The notes under the pieces: model-generated
Database searches by the model: none
What the model saw: the letters and a program-made list of their open reading frames with translations, nothing else
Told to the model about the DNA's origin: nothing
Shown here: piece after piece, positions 1 through 11,913 of the stretch
How the letters are laid out: each line of letters opens with the position of its first letter
Position numbering within the stretch: position 1 is the first letter of the stretch
Assembly (NCBI GenBank): GCA_009809945.1
Contig: WTPW01000191.1
Span: forward strand, 133,669 to 197,668
Source: Gigaspora margarita
Taxonomy: Eukaryota > Glomeromycota > Glomeromycetes > Diversisporales > Gigasporaceae
DNA: 64,000 bases
Direction: 5' to 3'
Position numbers and translations under genes: made by a program

Positions 1-725
1 TAAACTGTAACCAATTTCAGGCAAATTTGCCTAAAAAATTGTTATAAATATGCTTATGATCTATATTTTTTAAAACTTAAAATATTTAATTAAATTTTTT
101 TTGATAATATTTGAAAATAAGAATTATATTATAGTAGTATTTAATTTTATATTATAAGAAAAAAAGCATTTTTTTTAATAATATTTGAATATAAGGATTA
201 TATTATAGTAGTATTTAATTTTATATTATAAGAAAAAAAAGTTTAAGTTGCTTATAAGCTAAAAATAGACAAATTTTAAAAAAATTTATTAGCCAAAAAA
301 ATTATTTACTTATTCTTGGCGAACTCTATAATATTAGCTCTAGCTCTCTGTTCTAATACAATATTGTAGTTTATAAAAAGGATTACAACTTTAATTATTG
401 CAACTTTTGTGATTTACTTGTAAAAATTAGAACTTTAATTAGAAGTAAAATTTTTTTTATATATGTGAACATATAAAATTTAAAAAAAATCTAAAGAAAA
501 GCTTTATAGTAAAAATTTTAAATTAAAAACTTCAAGCTTTTATTACTTTAAAGTTTATTAATAAATTTAAAAATTTTTATAATAAAGTTTATAAAATATA
601 TTTTAAAGAAAATATTCTATAAATAAAGTATACCCCATATTTTTAATAAACTTTTATTTTATTTAAAAAATTGTAAATATGTCTAAAAATTGCAGGCAAA
701 TTTGCCTGGAATATAGTTTAAGGGA
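1..725. mobile_element. MITE with palindromic AGGCAAATTTGCCT ends, copy 1 (5' tip cut by window edge)
   Basis: The 14-base palindrome AGGCAAATTTGCCT lies near both ends (about 19 and 694). The right end reads TTTAAGGGA followed by TA, and the same layout returns at 41893-42545, where both ends are visible. The interior is AT-rich with no coding potential and aligns along its length with copy 2 by eye. The window begins a few bases inside the left inverted repeat. The TA target and lack of ORFs suggest a non-autonomous Tc1/mariner-type element, but the family assignment is inference. Confidence 0.75.
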
Positions 726-727
726 TA

Positions 728-2683
728 AATAAATAATTCTAATTATATCTATATATATTCATATATATATATATATATAAACATATTATTAATGTTTAAA
801 AATCTATAAATAATAGTAAAAATGATAGTATAAACAATAGTTAATACTAATTAGTATTTCTGTAAGAAAAGTGATACAGGTAGTAGTATGGGTTGGTGTC
901 AGGAATGCTCAAAATGGCACAGATCATATGATACATACAAGAACATTTCACAAAATGGCATGGTAAAAATGGAACAGACATTACGATAAAGGGTAGCATA
1001 TAATATCACGTCATATGAAATGGTGCATTTAGATGGCACATATGTGTACATTACACACGTGTTGGCTTGTGATATGTATTGGCTCATTTTGTGGAGAGCG
1101 AAAGATCAATAAGTAATTTTTTTAAAAAAAAAGAGCAATATCACATGATTTCACTGATGAAGCTTCCCTGTGTGTCTTAACAAAAAAAAATTCCTTACAA
1201 AATTTTACTTCATATGCAGCTAGCTTGTTCATCTTATATTGATTACTTATGAAAATTTATGGTTTAATAGTTAATCCACATCATTATCATGGTGGCACAT
1301 GAATTTATGTTCACCCGTGCCAAATCCCATGCTGATTCGACTAGTAAACTGCTGCAAAAACCGTGCTATTTATGGTCCATTTGGCATGTGCTTATGGTTC
1401 CACATGGTCCACGGAATCCACACCAATCTGGACCATACCCGTACAAATCCGGATCATGACCCATGCCTATCTCGAGGTAGAAACGTCCTGAGTGCCTGAG
1501 TTTGTAAATCATTACACAATTGATTTGGGATTTTTTATATATTTTACAATACTTTTTTCAGAAGCTCAGATAGATTATCTCATCAGTTAAACTTGGAAAT
1601 TATTAGACAGACGTGAAGTTCCCACTTTGCCCTACAACAAATTCATTTAATACAACTTAATCCAACAACTTTCATATTACACCTCAATGATCGAAGTTAC
1701 AAGCAAATTATGATCACTACATTGACAAAATCTTTGTGTTGAACAAAAAAAACATAAAAAAAAATCAATGTAGGGGGAAGAAATTAGGTTGTATATTTTT
1801 TTATTTTACGTTTTGCATAGATATCCTTTAAAAATTGAAAGTATATGAATAATATTAATTAACTATGCAATTTATTAATAATATTATTGTAGGTACTTTT
1901 AAATAATATAAGATGTTTAGATAAGATGTATTAAAGTCGCAGAGGTTTCTTATTAGAATGATAGTTGTGTAAGATAGTATAGTATAAGATATTAGAAATT
2001 TGAGTAGATGTAAGATTAGATATAGGATTAGACGTAGAATTAGACGCAGAATTAGACGTAGAATTAGACGTAGAATTAAACAATTAAACATATATAGATT
2101 ATGAAGATTTTGTAAATAAATGAAAAATAAATACTATGAATGGTCAATAATTCCGATTTAAATTAATAAATACATGCTTGCTTATCTAACAGTACATTTA
2201 ACGGCATTTTTTTGAACTTTAGCTGTAAATTTTAATAAATTTTAATTAAATTTCGTTTTTTTTTTCATTTTATAAAAAATTTACGATTTAATTGGTTGAT
2301 TGGCTAATCAACATGTGATCTTTTTCACATGATAAAAATTTACAATTTTAATTGGCTAAACTAATGACGTTCCTACCTGTAGTGCCTATCCGATGCAACC
2401 CATGCCGATCCGGTCCAATTTTCTTATAGGGTATTTAAAATTTAAGATGAAAGTTGTATAGTAACATATAAAATTTTTCTTAACTTGTACAATATATAAA
2501 GAATTTTAATTTTTTTATAACTTTTATTATTATATATATTTTGAGTAGCTTTTTCTTAAAAACTTAATTGCATAAATACTCAAATTTTTTTACAAAATAC
2601 TTGTATATTAAAAAAAATTCTTATCAATAAAAAACATTGCACATGTGCATCTTGTGCATGCCAATTTTAAAAAGCAAACTAAT
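728..2683. other. AT-rich intergenic DNA, no gene seen
   Basis: Only short ORFs without recognisable motifs are present. A patch of more balanced composition lies at about 1290-1500 and shows no known domain. A 12-base minisatellite lies at about 2013-2083 (separate entry). The stretch downstream of the histidine kinase stop at 2684 is AT-rich, and no terminator can be assigned. Confidence 0.5.
2013..2083. repeat. 12-bp minisatellite (unit GTAGAATTAGAC)
   Basis: About five near-identical 12-base units run in tandem. The unit length is a multiple of three, so the minus strand shows a repeated Arg-Leu-Ile-Leu ORF that is a by-product of the repeat and not a credible protein. Confidence 0.8.
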
Positions 2684-5600
2684 TCATTCTTTGAAAATAT
2701 TTAAAACTTCTTCATTTATAATATTTTCTTCAATATTATTTTGAAAATAATGACTTAATAGCTTTTTAGGTGTAATAGGTTTGAATATGCTAGCAATTTT
2801 TCCTCCAATTTTTTTAATTAACTTCTTTAATAAAGCTCTTCCAGTAATGTTTGAAAATACTATAAAAATAATTAATAAATCATCATTATGTATTTCTCTT
2901 AATTTTAATGCAGTCTTTACAACCTTATCTGCATTATTTTCATCAATATTAATAAATGCCATACAATATGGTGGTCGATTATATAATTCTTTATAGTATA
3001 TTGCAGTTTCAATTCCTTCATTATATGTGTCAAATAAGTCTATATCAAAGCAATCTTTAAAACAAATTGTTATTGCATCTCTTATATTTTTGAGTGGATG
3101 GATCAACATTATGCGTTTCAAATTGCAATTAGTAAATCTATTAAACAGCATTTTTGATGAATTAATATAATAATTTGAAGTTTCTTTTGTATATGATCCT
3201 TGCGCTATCTCAACATTCCATGTAAACCAAAATTTACTTCCTTTTTCCAATTGACTTTCTACTCCCATTTCACCACCATTAATTTCTACTAGCTGTTTAC
3301 ATGCTAATAATCCAAATCCTGTGCCATCTTGTTGCATAATTTTTGATTCATCAACTTTTAAATTACTTTGCAAATTATTTATAAATTCAGAATTTATGCT
3401 ATTATAAATGTATATAATTAATAAATAATATACATGTACTGTATGTTAATATAATCTATATTTGATTTCTTAACTTACCCAATACCAGTATCACTTAATA
3501 TAATTAACAATTTTGTAAAATTTTCCTCTTTAGAACTTTCATCACTTGATGATTTCAATAAGACTTTCAGTATTACTTCACCATCTTCAGTAAATTTGAT
3601 TCTTAATAAAAAATAATTTAAGAATTAATAGATATAATAATAAGGTAAATTATGTTATTTATAAGAAATATAAGACATACGAGTTTGATAATAAATTCAT
3701 TAATACTAATCTAAGTCTATAATAGAAAAATAAAATTAAGTAATTTTCTTTCTATATTTCATAAAATAAATATAAATATTACCTTTCAGGATCACTCTTT
3801 ACATATTTCGGTAAAGTATCAGAATTATAATTCAAGGCTAACTCAATTTTCTTATTTCCAGCTCTTTCTCCAAATATTTCAATTACATTTTCGAATAAAT
3901 CCAATAAATCAAAAACTCTATTTACTGAAGCACTTTTATATTCTTCTATATTCACTATATTAGGAATATTATTAATCGTTGATAATACTATATTAGAAGC
4001 ATGTATTAATATTTTATTCAAGTTTTTTTGTTGAACAGTTAATGCTTCATTTTCGAAGGAAGAACAAATGCTCATAACAGTTCCTAGTGGTGTTCGCAAT
4101 TCTGTTTAAAATTAATAATTATTATATAATAAAATTAAAAAAATTAGAATATCTTACAATAGCAATAACAATAAATAGATCTTTACCATGCGACATATTG
4201 GCTAATATCATATGTTTAACATTGTCAGTAGCTTTAATAAATTTTATTCGTGATTCATTTGCTAGTTTCTCTTCTAATAATGTCATATAGTCAAAAACTA
4301 AATTTATTTGAATTGATATTTGTTGAAATAACTTAATTTCTGAATCGGTCCAACTAGAATTTGGTGACCTATGTGCTTTTATTCCCACCCGAGATCCATC
4401 ATGTATTTTTATAATCATAGACAGCATTGAAACTTGTTTGCAAATATCAATACAATATGTGTTGGGTAACACTTCTATTTTAAATTCTTTATCTTCATAA
4501 TTAGAAGTTTCTAGTTGATTAATGGTTGCTTCTAATTGTCCAAATTTAGTATCGCTTATAAAATTTTTAAATTTATTATTAGGTTAGAGGTCAATTAAAT
4601 TGATTTTACACCGAAACATGATCGAATATTACCTTATCGCCTTTGAATCTTTAGATAAAGCAATTATTGTATAGTTTTTAAATTCTGAAGGTTCATATGA
4701 AATGGCAAATACTCTATCACATGATAATATTTGATGAATATCCTTAACAGCTTCTGAAAGTGTTTCTTTTAAGTCTAATCCAGAAAGAATATTACTTGAA
4801 ATTGAAGTCAATAATTGTTTTATTTCTTCTTGTTTACATTGTTGGGAAATTAATTGATTGCGAAGTTGTGAAAGTTTAATATTAGTATGTATGCGGGCAA
4901 TTAATTCTCGAGCACTGAATGGCTTCACTAAATAGTCATCTGCACCGTAATCTAACCCTAAAACGAGTGTGTTAAAATTGGTCCCAAAACATCTAAAAAA
5001 ATAATTTTTTTTTTGAAATAAATATACCAGAATTATCATCAGCCCTCGCAGTTAATAAGATAATTGGAATTAATCGTGTTGCTATGTTAGATCTTAGCAT
5101 ATTTAATAGTTCATATCCATTTATAATTGGCATCATAACATCTATCATTCAAGTTAATAAATTAAATAATTTGATATCACACAATTTAAGAATAAAATAG
5201 TTTACCTACCACTAAGTATTAAATCTGGTAATTCGTTTGATTTTGTTAAAAAGATAATAGCATCATATCCATTATAAACACAATAAATTTCAAATTCATT
5301 TCTTAGTAGTTCTTCTAAATAATTTCTATAACAATAAATAAGGCAATAAGAGTTATATTTAAATTATGTTTGGGCAGTTTATAAATTCAACTTAATCAAC
5401 AAACTCATTACCTCATGTCAGCATTATCCTCAACAAGTAAAATTTTATACTTTTTGGTCATATTCGATGATATTTTACCAATGTCTACATTATTACTATC
5501 ATCTATTGATTCCGGATTTAGTATAAATTTTTTATTTGTAAGGTCATTGCTATGAATCCATTGCAAGCCTTCCTCTAAATATAGCTGTATTTTTGTATAT

Positions 5601-8456
5601 AAATGGCGTTCTTGGTTCAATTCATTGCTTTTCTTATTAAAATAAACTTGATTCTTTGGCAAGTGTTTGAAACCTGTTTGGAACCGACACTTAAATGTAG
5701 TCCCTTGGCCAACTTTTGAAGTTACGGAAATCTCTCCACCATGATACATAATAAGCTCTTTTACGAGAGCGAGACCGATTCCAGTGCCTTCATAACTACG
5801 TGATTGCTGAGATTTTGTGCGGTAAAAACGTTGAAATATGTTTAGAAGATCAACTTCTGGAATTCCTACACCTAATATAATTCATGAAGAATAAATATAA
5901 TGTAATAAAAAGAATTATGGTAAACTTAGAAATATTATCACCTGTATCTGACACTTCAAGAATTATTGTATTTCTTTCATTTTCATTTTCTATATATAAG
6001 CAAATTTTGATTTGCCCATTCCATGTATTCTTAAAAGCATTTGAACCTTTAAAATGTCAATATAAACATAATTAAATTCCACTCTTTTCATAAAAAGTAT
6101 TGAGTATAAATACGTACAAAGATTATATACAATTGTCTCAAACATATCATGATCCAAGTAAACTTCATTGTCTAAGGCTTGATTAAATTTATCAGGGTTT
6201 GGAATGTCAATAATATAATCTAAACCTAGGTTTTCTGCTATGCTATTAAAATTAGATGCTAATTCTCGAGTAAATTGTGCTATATCTGTTTCACAATAGT
6301 TTGCCTTTAGTTGACCATTTTCAATATTTGAAAACTATAAAAAAGTTTAAAAATGCAATTTTGCTGTTTAATACAATGATGATTTAGATCGTTAATAAAG
6401 ATTGTAAGATTTATAACTTACTTGAAGCAAATTATTAACTAACTTGAGCAGCCTATGAGTGTTTCGCTGAACAATTTGAAGGTGTGAATGCATAATTGTT
6501 TCTTGCAAACATGAATTAATAGCCTCATCAAGTGGTGAAAGTATTAATGTTAATGGAGCTATAAAGGTTGATTGAAAAATTAGTAATATTTAAAGAATTA
6601 TTAACATGTATATTACGATAATTGATCATTACATTGCAATTCACGACTAATATTTTGAAAAAACTTGAGCTTTTGATGATTCAAATTGGCCAGCAATTCC
6701 ACTTGTTTTCTTTCGTCTTCTCTTATCTTGCCATTTGTTATTATTGTGCTAACGTAAGTCACAACCGACTACATATATGAATATTTATGAGAATATCTCC
6801 AAAATTACAAAACAAAAATAAATTAAGCAACTTACTCGTAAAAAGTTTGTATAATCATTGTCAAGTTCACGGTTTGGATTAATACCACAAATTAATATAG
6901 AAGATAAGATTAATTCACCACCATACGATGCCTTAATTGGAAATAGCACTGCTTGAGAACCATCTTTCAAGAGGACTTTTATATCTTTATCCTCTTTCAC
7001 TACAAAATGGACTGGCCAAGATTTACATTTTAAAAATAAATGTTTTGATGTTGGCCGTTTTACTTCTATAAATAGATCATACTTTTCATCTGGATTTTCT
7101 ATTAAATTAATTGTTTTAGGAGTCTCTAGTAAATTATCAGGTATATCCCAATTCTTATTGTATAAATCCTTATAGTTAAAAGTAGTGGATATTAGATGAG
7201 CTGCGCGAGGTTGAAAACCAGTTCTTAATTTATCGTTATCGATAAGATAAATCAATGCAAAAGGAATGTCTTTATCATTTTCTCGAAATGATCTCATTAT
7301 AATGTGACAAGCACTTTCTAAAGAATCAGCATCTTTAAGAGATAACGTAATTGAGGCATATTAATATGAGATTGATTTATTAGCAAATTAAGACATCCAC
7401 TAACCATTAATATGATTTGCCAAATCGCTAAGAGCCTTTATTCTTCTATTTGCTAAAACTTTATGAGTCGTAAAATCACACACATTATAAGCAGCCCAAA
7501 ATGTTCCATCTTCTTTATAAATTGGGCTCATTGTATAACTAATATATAATTCTTCTAAGTAGTCATCATTATACTGTATAAAACGAAAGTCTTTCTCAAA
7601 TAGGCCTTTTCCAGTCGATTTTATTCTTTGGTTTAATTATAATTAATAACTAAATAAGTTATTTGCACATTTGGCATTAATTGGAATGAGTCAATTGCGT
7701 ACTTACCGTTCATATCTTGATTTTACATGGTCAAAATGTTCAGGGTGAGTTTCGGCAAACGATTTTCCAAATGCTAAAACAATCATTAGTTTTCCCTTTA
7801 AAAGTAAAATATATTCGTAATTATATACCATAACTAACCGTGTGGATGTTTCGATTTTAGATGTTGTGCATTCGCTATATAAATTGGCGCAATTAGCAAT
7901 TCAACGTATAAATAATAATTGATAAAATAGTAAATTCAACAAAACGTACCTTGATTATAAATATAAATAAGTTCAGGACCGCAGAAAATAACGGTAGGAA
8001 ATTTTGAATGGAAAAAGAGATTCTAATAATTTATGAATAAATTTATGGTAAATTACAGTAAAATACTGTTACCATAAACTGCTGACTCATGTATCCATGT
8101 ATTTACAAAGACTAGAAATATTTTGCTGTACATTTCTTGTCAACTTTGTCAGCCTTCAATGTTTTACACCTGCTAGAATATTCTTCAAAGTATAAATATG
8201 CTATTCTTCAGGATATAATATGGATAGTATCCGAGTTTTTATGTGCAGAATATTCCCTGGTGCAATCATAGAGGGGTATACGAGTCAGCAGTTTATGGTA
8301 GTTTTTATGTTAAAAGTTATAAAATACCACAATGTTCTTAAATGAAGGTTCCCATGAATCTATAGAACCAAGACATGTTGAAGACCAGTCGCGACTATTT
8401 AGCAAATCCACAACTTTTGTTTCCTCCTGCTGATTAATACCGTTGTCTGTCGACAT
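2684..8456 (-). CDS. Hybrid sensor histidine kinase, two kinase cores, 19 exons
   Basis: A likely cytosolic two-component sensor of about 1,392 residues; no membrane segment is seen. Exons by splice sites and frame: 8456-8328, 8022-7950, 7875-7840, 7773-7707, 7625-7405, 7317-6836, 6768-6633, 6558-6422, 6334-6118, 6046-5942, 5871-5412, 5325-5210, 5141-5028, 4957-4633, 4555-4187, 4101-3783, 3716-3681, 3601-3479, 3398-2684. An in-frame TAG precedes the ATG. Domains: PAS (about 18-160, DWSSTCLGSIDSW); GAF-like (170-335); HisKA1 (about 372-440, NISRELQSPLTL, Arg for His); HATPase1 (DTGVGIP, GTGIGLAL); receiver (about 677-790, VEDNAD, SDVMMP, VKPF); GAF-like; HisKA2 (ANMSHELRTPLG); HATPase2 (NLLSNSIKFT, DTGIGI, GTGFGLL); pseudo-receiver (about 1240-1375). 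One extra T near 4500 shifts the frame. At 7317-7335 either a second extra T or a shifted acceptor is needed; the acceptor at 7318-7319 keeps frame. These may be homopolymer errors or early decay. The PAS/GAF arrangement resembles bacterial sensor kinases. Ligand unknown. Confidence 0.88.
8072..8298. mobile_element. MITE inside intron 1 of the histidine kinase
   Basis: Perfect 17-base inverted ends CCATAAACTGCTGACTC and GAGTCAGCAGTTTATGG are each flanked by TA. The element is 227 bp. Intron 1 (8023-8327) is 305 bases against 66-90 for the gene's other introns; removing the element and one TA leaves 76, exactly the local norm. The TA duplication suggests a Tc1/mariner-type MITE. Confidence 0.85.
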
Positions 8457-8800
8457 ATGAATTACTTCTGAATTCTACAAAAATAAAGGCGCCTCTATTT
8501 ATATATTATATAATCAATTGGACATATCGCTATTCATTATTAATGGTTACATAAGCAATTTATGCAAGCCAAGTCAAGAAAGGAATGCATCCCGAAATTG
8601 TGTATCAGTACTGTCACAAATTCGAATTTGTGACATTAGAGATTCGAATTTCCCTATTAGTTTTACCCCCCACATTTGAATATAGATCGTCTTTTCTTTA
8701 TTTAGTACATTTCCGTATTTGTATGATTCATTAAATGGTCGCCGAGATGCATACTGGATTGTTAATAACATATGATCGTCCCTTTTGTAAAATCTTTATA
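8457..8800 (-). promoter_or_regulatory. Upstream region of the histidine kinase
   Basis: AT-rich DNA between the kinase ATG and the CACGTTAACGT cluster. No clear TATA box for leftward transcription is evident. It must hold the 5' leader and proximal promoter if the chosen start is right. The small ORF inside it looks spurious. Confidence 0.3.
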
Positions 8801-8804
8801 ACAC

Positions 8805-9145
8805 GTTAACGTATGCGAGTTAGGGGGTAAGAATTATGAAAATTCTAGATAGCATGTCTACGTAATAGGCTTAGTAGCATCATTGTTAATAGCACGTGAC
8901 GTGTTAGATAGCACGTTAGCGTGTTAGGTAACACGTTAACGTATATAAAAGAACGAATTTGATTCAAATTCAAAAGAGATATTCATGTAGGGAAATTTGC
9001 TTCGATTTTACTAAAGAAAAATAAAGGAAGTAAGCTAGTGTAGTGCTGAAGAGGCCTTTATTCGAGAAAATCAGAAATTTATCTTCCAGTAACTATTAGA
9101 ATTAAATCGGTTAAACGTATACTCTCTCCTTCCTTAATAGTTACA
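8805..9145 (+). repeat. CACGTTAACGT repeat cluster; possible LTR fragment
   Basis: Several copies of a palindromic CACGTTARCGT core lie at about 8800-8945, followed by TATAAAAG (about 8944), an AATAAA (about 9010) and a TTACA at about 9140. That order (TG-rich start, TATA, polyadenylation signal, ...ACA end) matches a solo LTR or LTR piece, but no partner LTR or internal region is seen. It could equally be a promoter upstream of the kinase. Confidence 0.3.
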
Positions 9146-9416
9146 GTACGTACCAGGTCGTGACCGGATGATCATAGAATCTAATCTTTTTTTTTTTTTA
9201 AGCCCTAACGTTAACATTGCGGCCGATTAATACTTTTTTTTTTATTGTATATAATGCAGATATATATTGTAACGGTTGTTCGGGAGAGCGAATAAAACAA
9301 GATAGACAATAGTGCCAACTTAATTCCAACCGATTACGGGGAGATGACAACAAACGTTAACTGAAGAGGTTTTATATAAATTCAGGACAGACCGTGATTT
9401 CGTAGCGGCACGCTGA

Positions 9417-9830
9417 TATCAGAAGTGAAAGGTATCAGAAGTGAAAGGTATGAAACGGTGTAGGGATGAGTGATACGGCAGCCGTAAACCTAATCACAAC
9501 ATAAAGCTCTTGCATAACTAAGCCTAATCAAAGCGTGAGATCCTTATACCGCTTTCATAGTTGTGGACTCTATAAAAAAAAAAAGTAAGTTTCTATTCAT
9601 GTTTTGTTCGGATTATTATTTTAAAAAATAAGNATTTTTCGTAATAAAAATCTGAACAAAATCTGAATGGAATCTTGACCTTTTTTTAGGGGGCTCAATC
9701 ACCAAACACGAGGCGAGGTTCTTGCATTGCCTGCGGCAGCTATANAGCCTAATAACAATATGAGGTCCTTGCATTGCAATCACAGCCATGGAGCCTAATC
9801 ACAACATGAGGTCCTTGTACTGTGTAATAC
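9417..9830. repeat. Degenerate tandem repeats, including a small hairpin
   Basis: A direct duplication of about 17 bases (GGTATCAGAAGTGAAA) lies at 9417-9450. About four diverged copies of a phrase like CCTAATCACAACATGAGGTC lie at 9488-9830. Between them, at about 9590-9675, TTTTGTTCGGATT pairs with AATCTGAACAAAA to form a short hairpin. Two single Ns lie here. No coding sequence is seen. Confidence 0.6.
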
Positions 9831-10184
9831 AATATCAATAGTATACTCATCTCTAACTCCCTTTAAGCAACTCAAGCGCCTAGTTATTTTTATAAAAGTT
9901 TTTTATATAAAAATTATTCTTTAAAGATTAGGGTTAGGGTATAGGTTATATTAAGTTAGAGGGTAGATTATTTATATGCAAATTAGAGCTAAAAACTTTT
10001 ACTTAATAGCCCAAAGCTAGTTATTGTAATAAAATTTTGCAATTGATAATTTTTTGATTTTTTTCTAAGTTTTCTTAAAATTTTTTATTTTGTTATACAA
10101 GATCCTGTGATCTGATTGGCAAATTATAGAGTGATTAACATCATTAGAGGCAAATTAGCAATACTTATAAAATTTTTATTTCAT
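9831..10184. other. AT-rich spacer, nothing recognised
   Basis: No ORF or repeat structure beyond a single TTAGGG-like doublet at about 9930, which is too short to be telomeric. Confidence 0.4.
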
Positions 10185-10214
10185 AAATTTTTTAATGATC
10201 CGCTAGTCAACTGG

Positions 10215-11095
10215 TGCATGATTATAGTGTAACATAATGCAAAATACTATGTAAATCACTTATAGATGAAATGCCATGATCACCCAAGGACAAATAATTT
10301 TTTTACTAAGTTAACAGTTAATGCCCACTAATTGAAAGTTGTAGAGTTCGTTGAGATGCATCTAAGTAGTTAGATCATTAAAATTAGCCCAGTAGATGTG
10401 AAGATATCATCAAAAAATGATTGGCTAACTATGTAAAATTCTATGTAAACAAACATTTGGTTACATAAAATTTTATACAGTTATCCAATCATTTTTTAAT
10501 GATAACTCAGCATCTTCTTGCCCAATTTTAATGATCTTACCTCCTTTAGATTCGTTATAATGAGCTCTACAACTTTGAATTAGTTGGCATTGGCTGTTAA
10601 CTTAGTAAAATAATATTTTTCTTGGGTAATTATAGCATTTTTACTATAATAATCTATGTTATAGATAGGTAGAAATGACGATCACCCAAGGAAAAATATT
10701 TTTTTACTAACTTAACAGCCAATGGCACTAATTGAAAGTAGTAGAGCTCGTTATGACGAATCTAAAGGAGATGCGATCATTAAAATTGGCCCAATAGATG
10801 CTAAATTATTATCAAAAATGATTGGCTAACTGTATAAAATTTTATGTAACCAAATGTTTGTTTACATAGAATTTTACATAGTCAAGCAATCATTTTTTGA
10901 TAAAATCTTCGAATCTACTAGGCCAGTTTAATGATCTAATACTGTTAAATGTGTCTCAACAAGCTCTACAACTTTCAATTAGTGTATGTTGACTGTTAAC
11001 TTAGTAAAAACTCATTTTTCCTTGGGTGATCATGGCATTTCATCTATAAGTGATTTATATAGTAATTTGTGTTACATTACAATATGATCATGTAC
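10215..11095. mobile_element. Two adjacent foldback (long inverted repeat) MITEs
   Basis: Each unit is nearly all inverted repeat: arms of roughly 190-200 bp meet at about 10453 in the first and about 10855 in the second. Shared phrases such as GATCACCCAAGGA, CTAATTGAAAGT and ATGATTGGCTAACT recur in both orientations. The outermost left and right flanks also match (AAATCACTTATAGATGAAAT), so the pair is a tandem or nested dimer of one family. No ORF. Confidence 0.75.
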
Positions 11096-11249
11096 ATATG
11101 GGCAGATTTGACTCAAATGTGATTATTGCAAATCTTATGCTGATTGGTTGATTTATGTAATGCACTATTAAAATTTGGGGCTTCGTAAAAATAACATAGC
11201 TTTTTATAAACATTATAGTTTGAAATTTTATATTTCATATGTATATTAC

Positions 11250-11795
11250 ATAAGATCTTGGCTTTAAAGATCCAAAATTCTTTTTTTAAGATTCTAAATT
11301 CTTTCTAGTAACAATATTAAAGAGTAGACCATGAAAAACACAGAACCATATGCAGTATGTTAAAAAGATCTTAAAAGAATACAAAACTAGTTTTAGTGCT
11401 ATAGTAATGAAAGGTTCATATTTATATTCAACAAGTCTTGGCTTCAAAGATACAAAATTCTTTTTTTAAGATCCTAAATTTTTGTTAACAACAATGTCAA
11501 AGGGTAGACCATATAAAATTATAATTTGTATAGTATATAACAAAGATCTTAAAAGAATATGAAACTAGTTTTGGTATTATAGTATAAAAATTTTTGTGTT
11601 TATATTCTACAAGAGCTTAGCTTTTTAATTTAAAATTCTTTTTGGGGGTTTCAAACTTTTACTAGTAACAATAGCAAGGTAGATGCGTAAAAATACAGAA
11701 TTACATGTAGTATGTAGCAAAGATTAAAAAAATATACGTATAGTTTTTGGTATTTCAGTATTGTAGTATAAATTTTTTATTTTATATTTAACAAT
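11250..11795. repeat. Tandem repeat, 3 units of about 180 bp
   Basis: Units start near 11257, 11437 and 11616, each with a CTTGGCTTYAAAGAT or CTTAGC phrase, a run of T, AACAAT, and AAAGATCTTAAAAGAATA. Divergence increases toward the third unit. Non-coding. Confidence 0.75.
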
Positions 11796-11913
11796 AATTC
11801 TAAGTTTTATTTTATAGAAGTTAATTGCTTGGTAAGTTAGCATAGATTTAGTTTAAATCAAATATATCAGATATGTGAGCAGTATTATTTAACTTAATAT
11901 AGACTAAATTTGT

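Noticed and set aside
899-1499. Two short ORFs (62 and 66 codons)
   Set aside because: No motif or splice context; length is within chance expectation.
1855-2091. ORF of 78 codons with Arg-Leu-Ile-Leu repeats
   Set aside because: Product of the 12-bp minisatellite.
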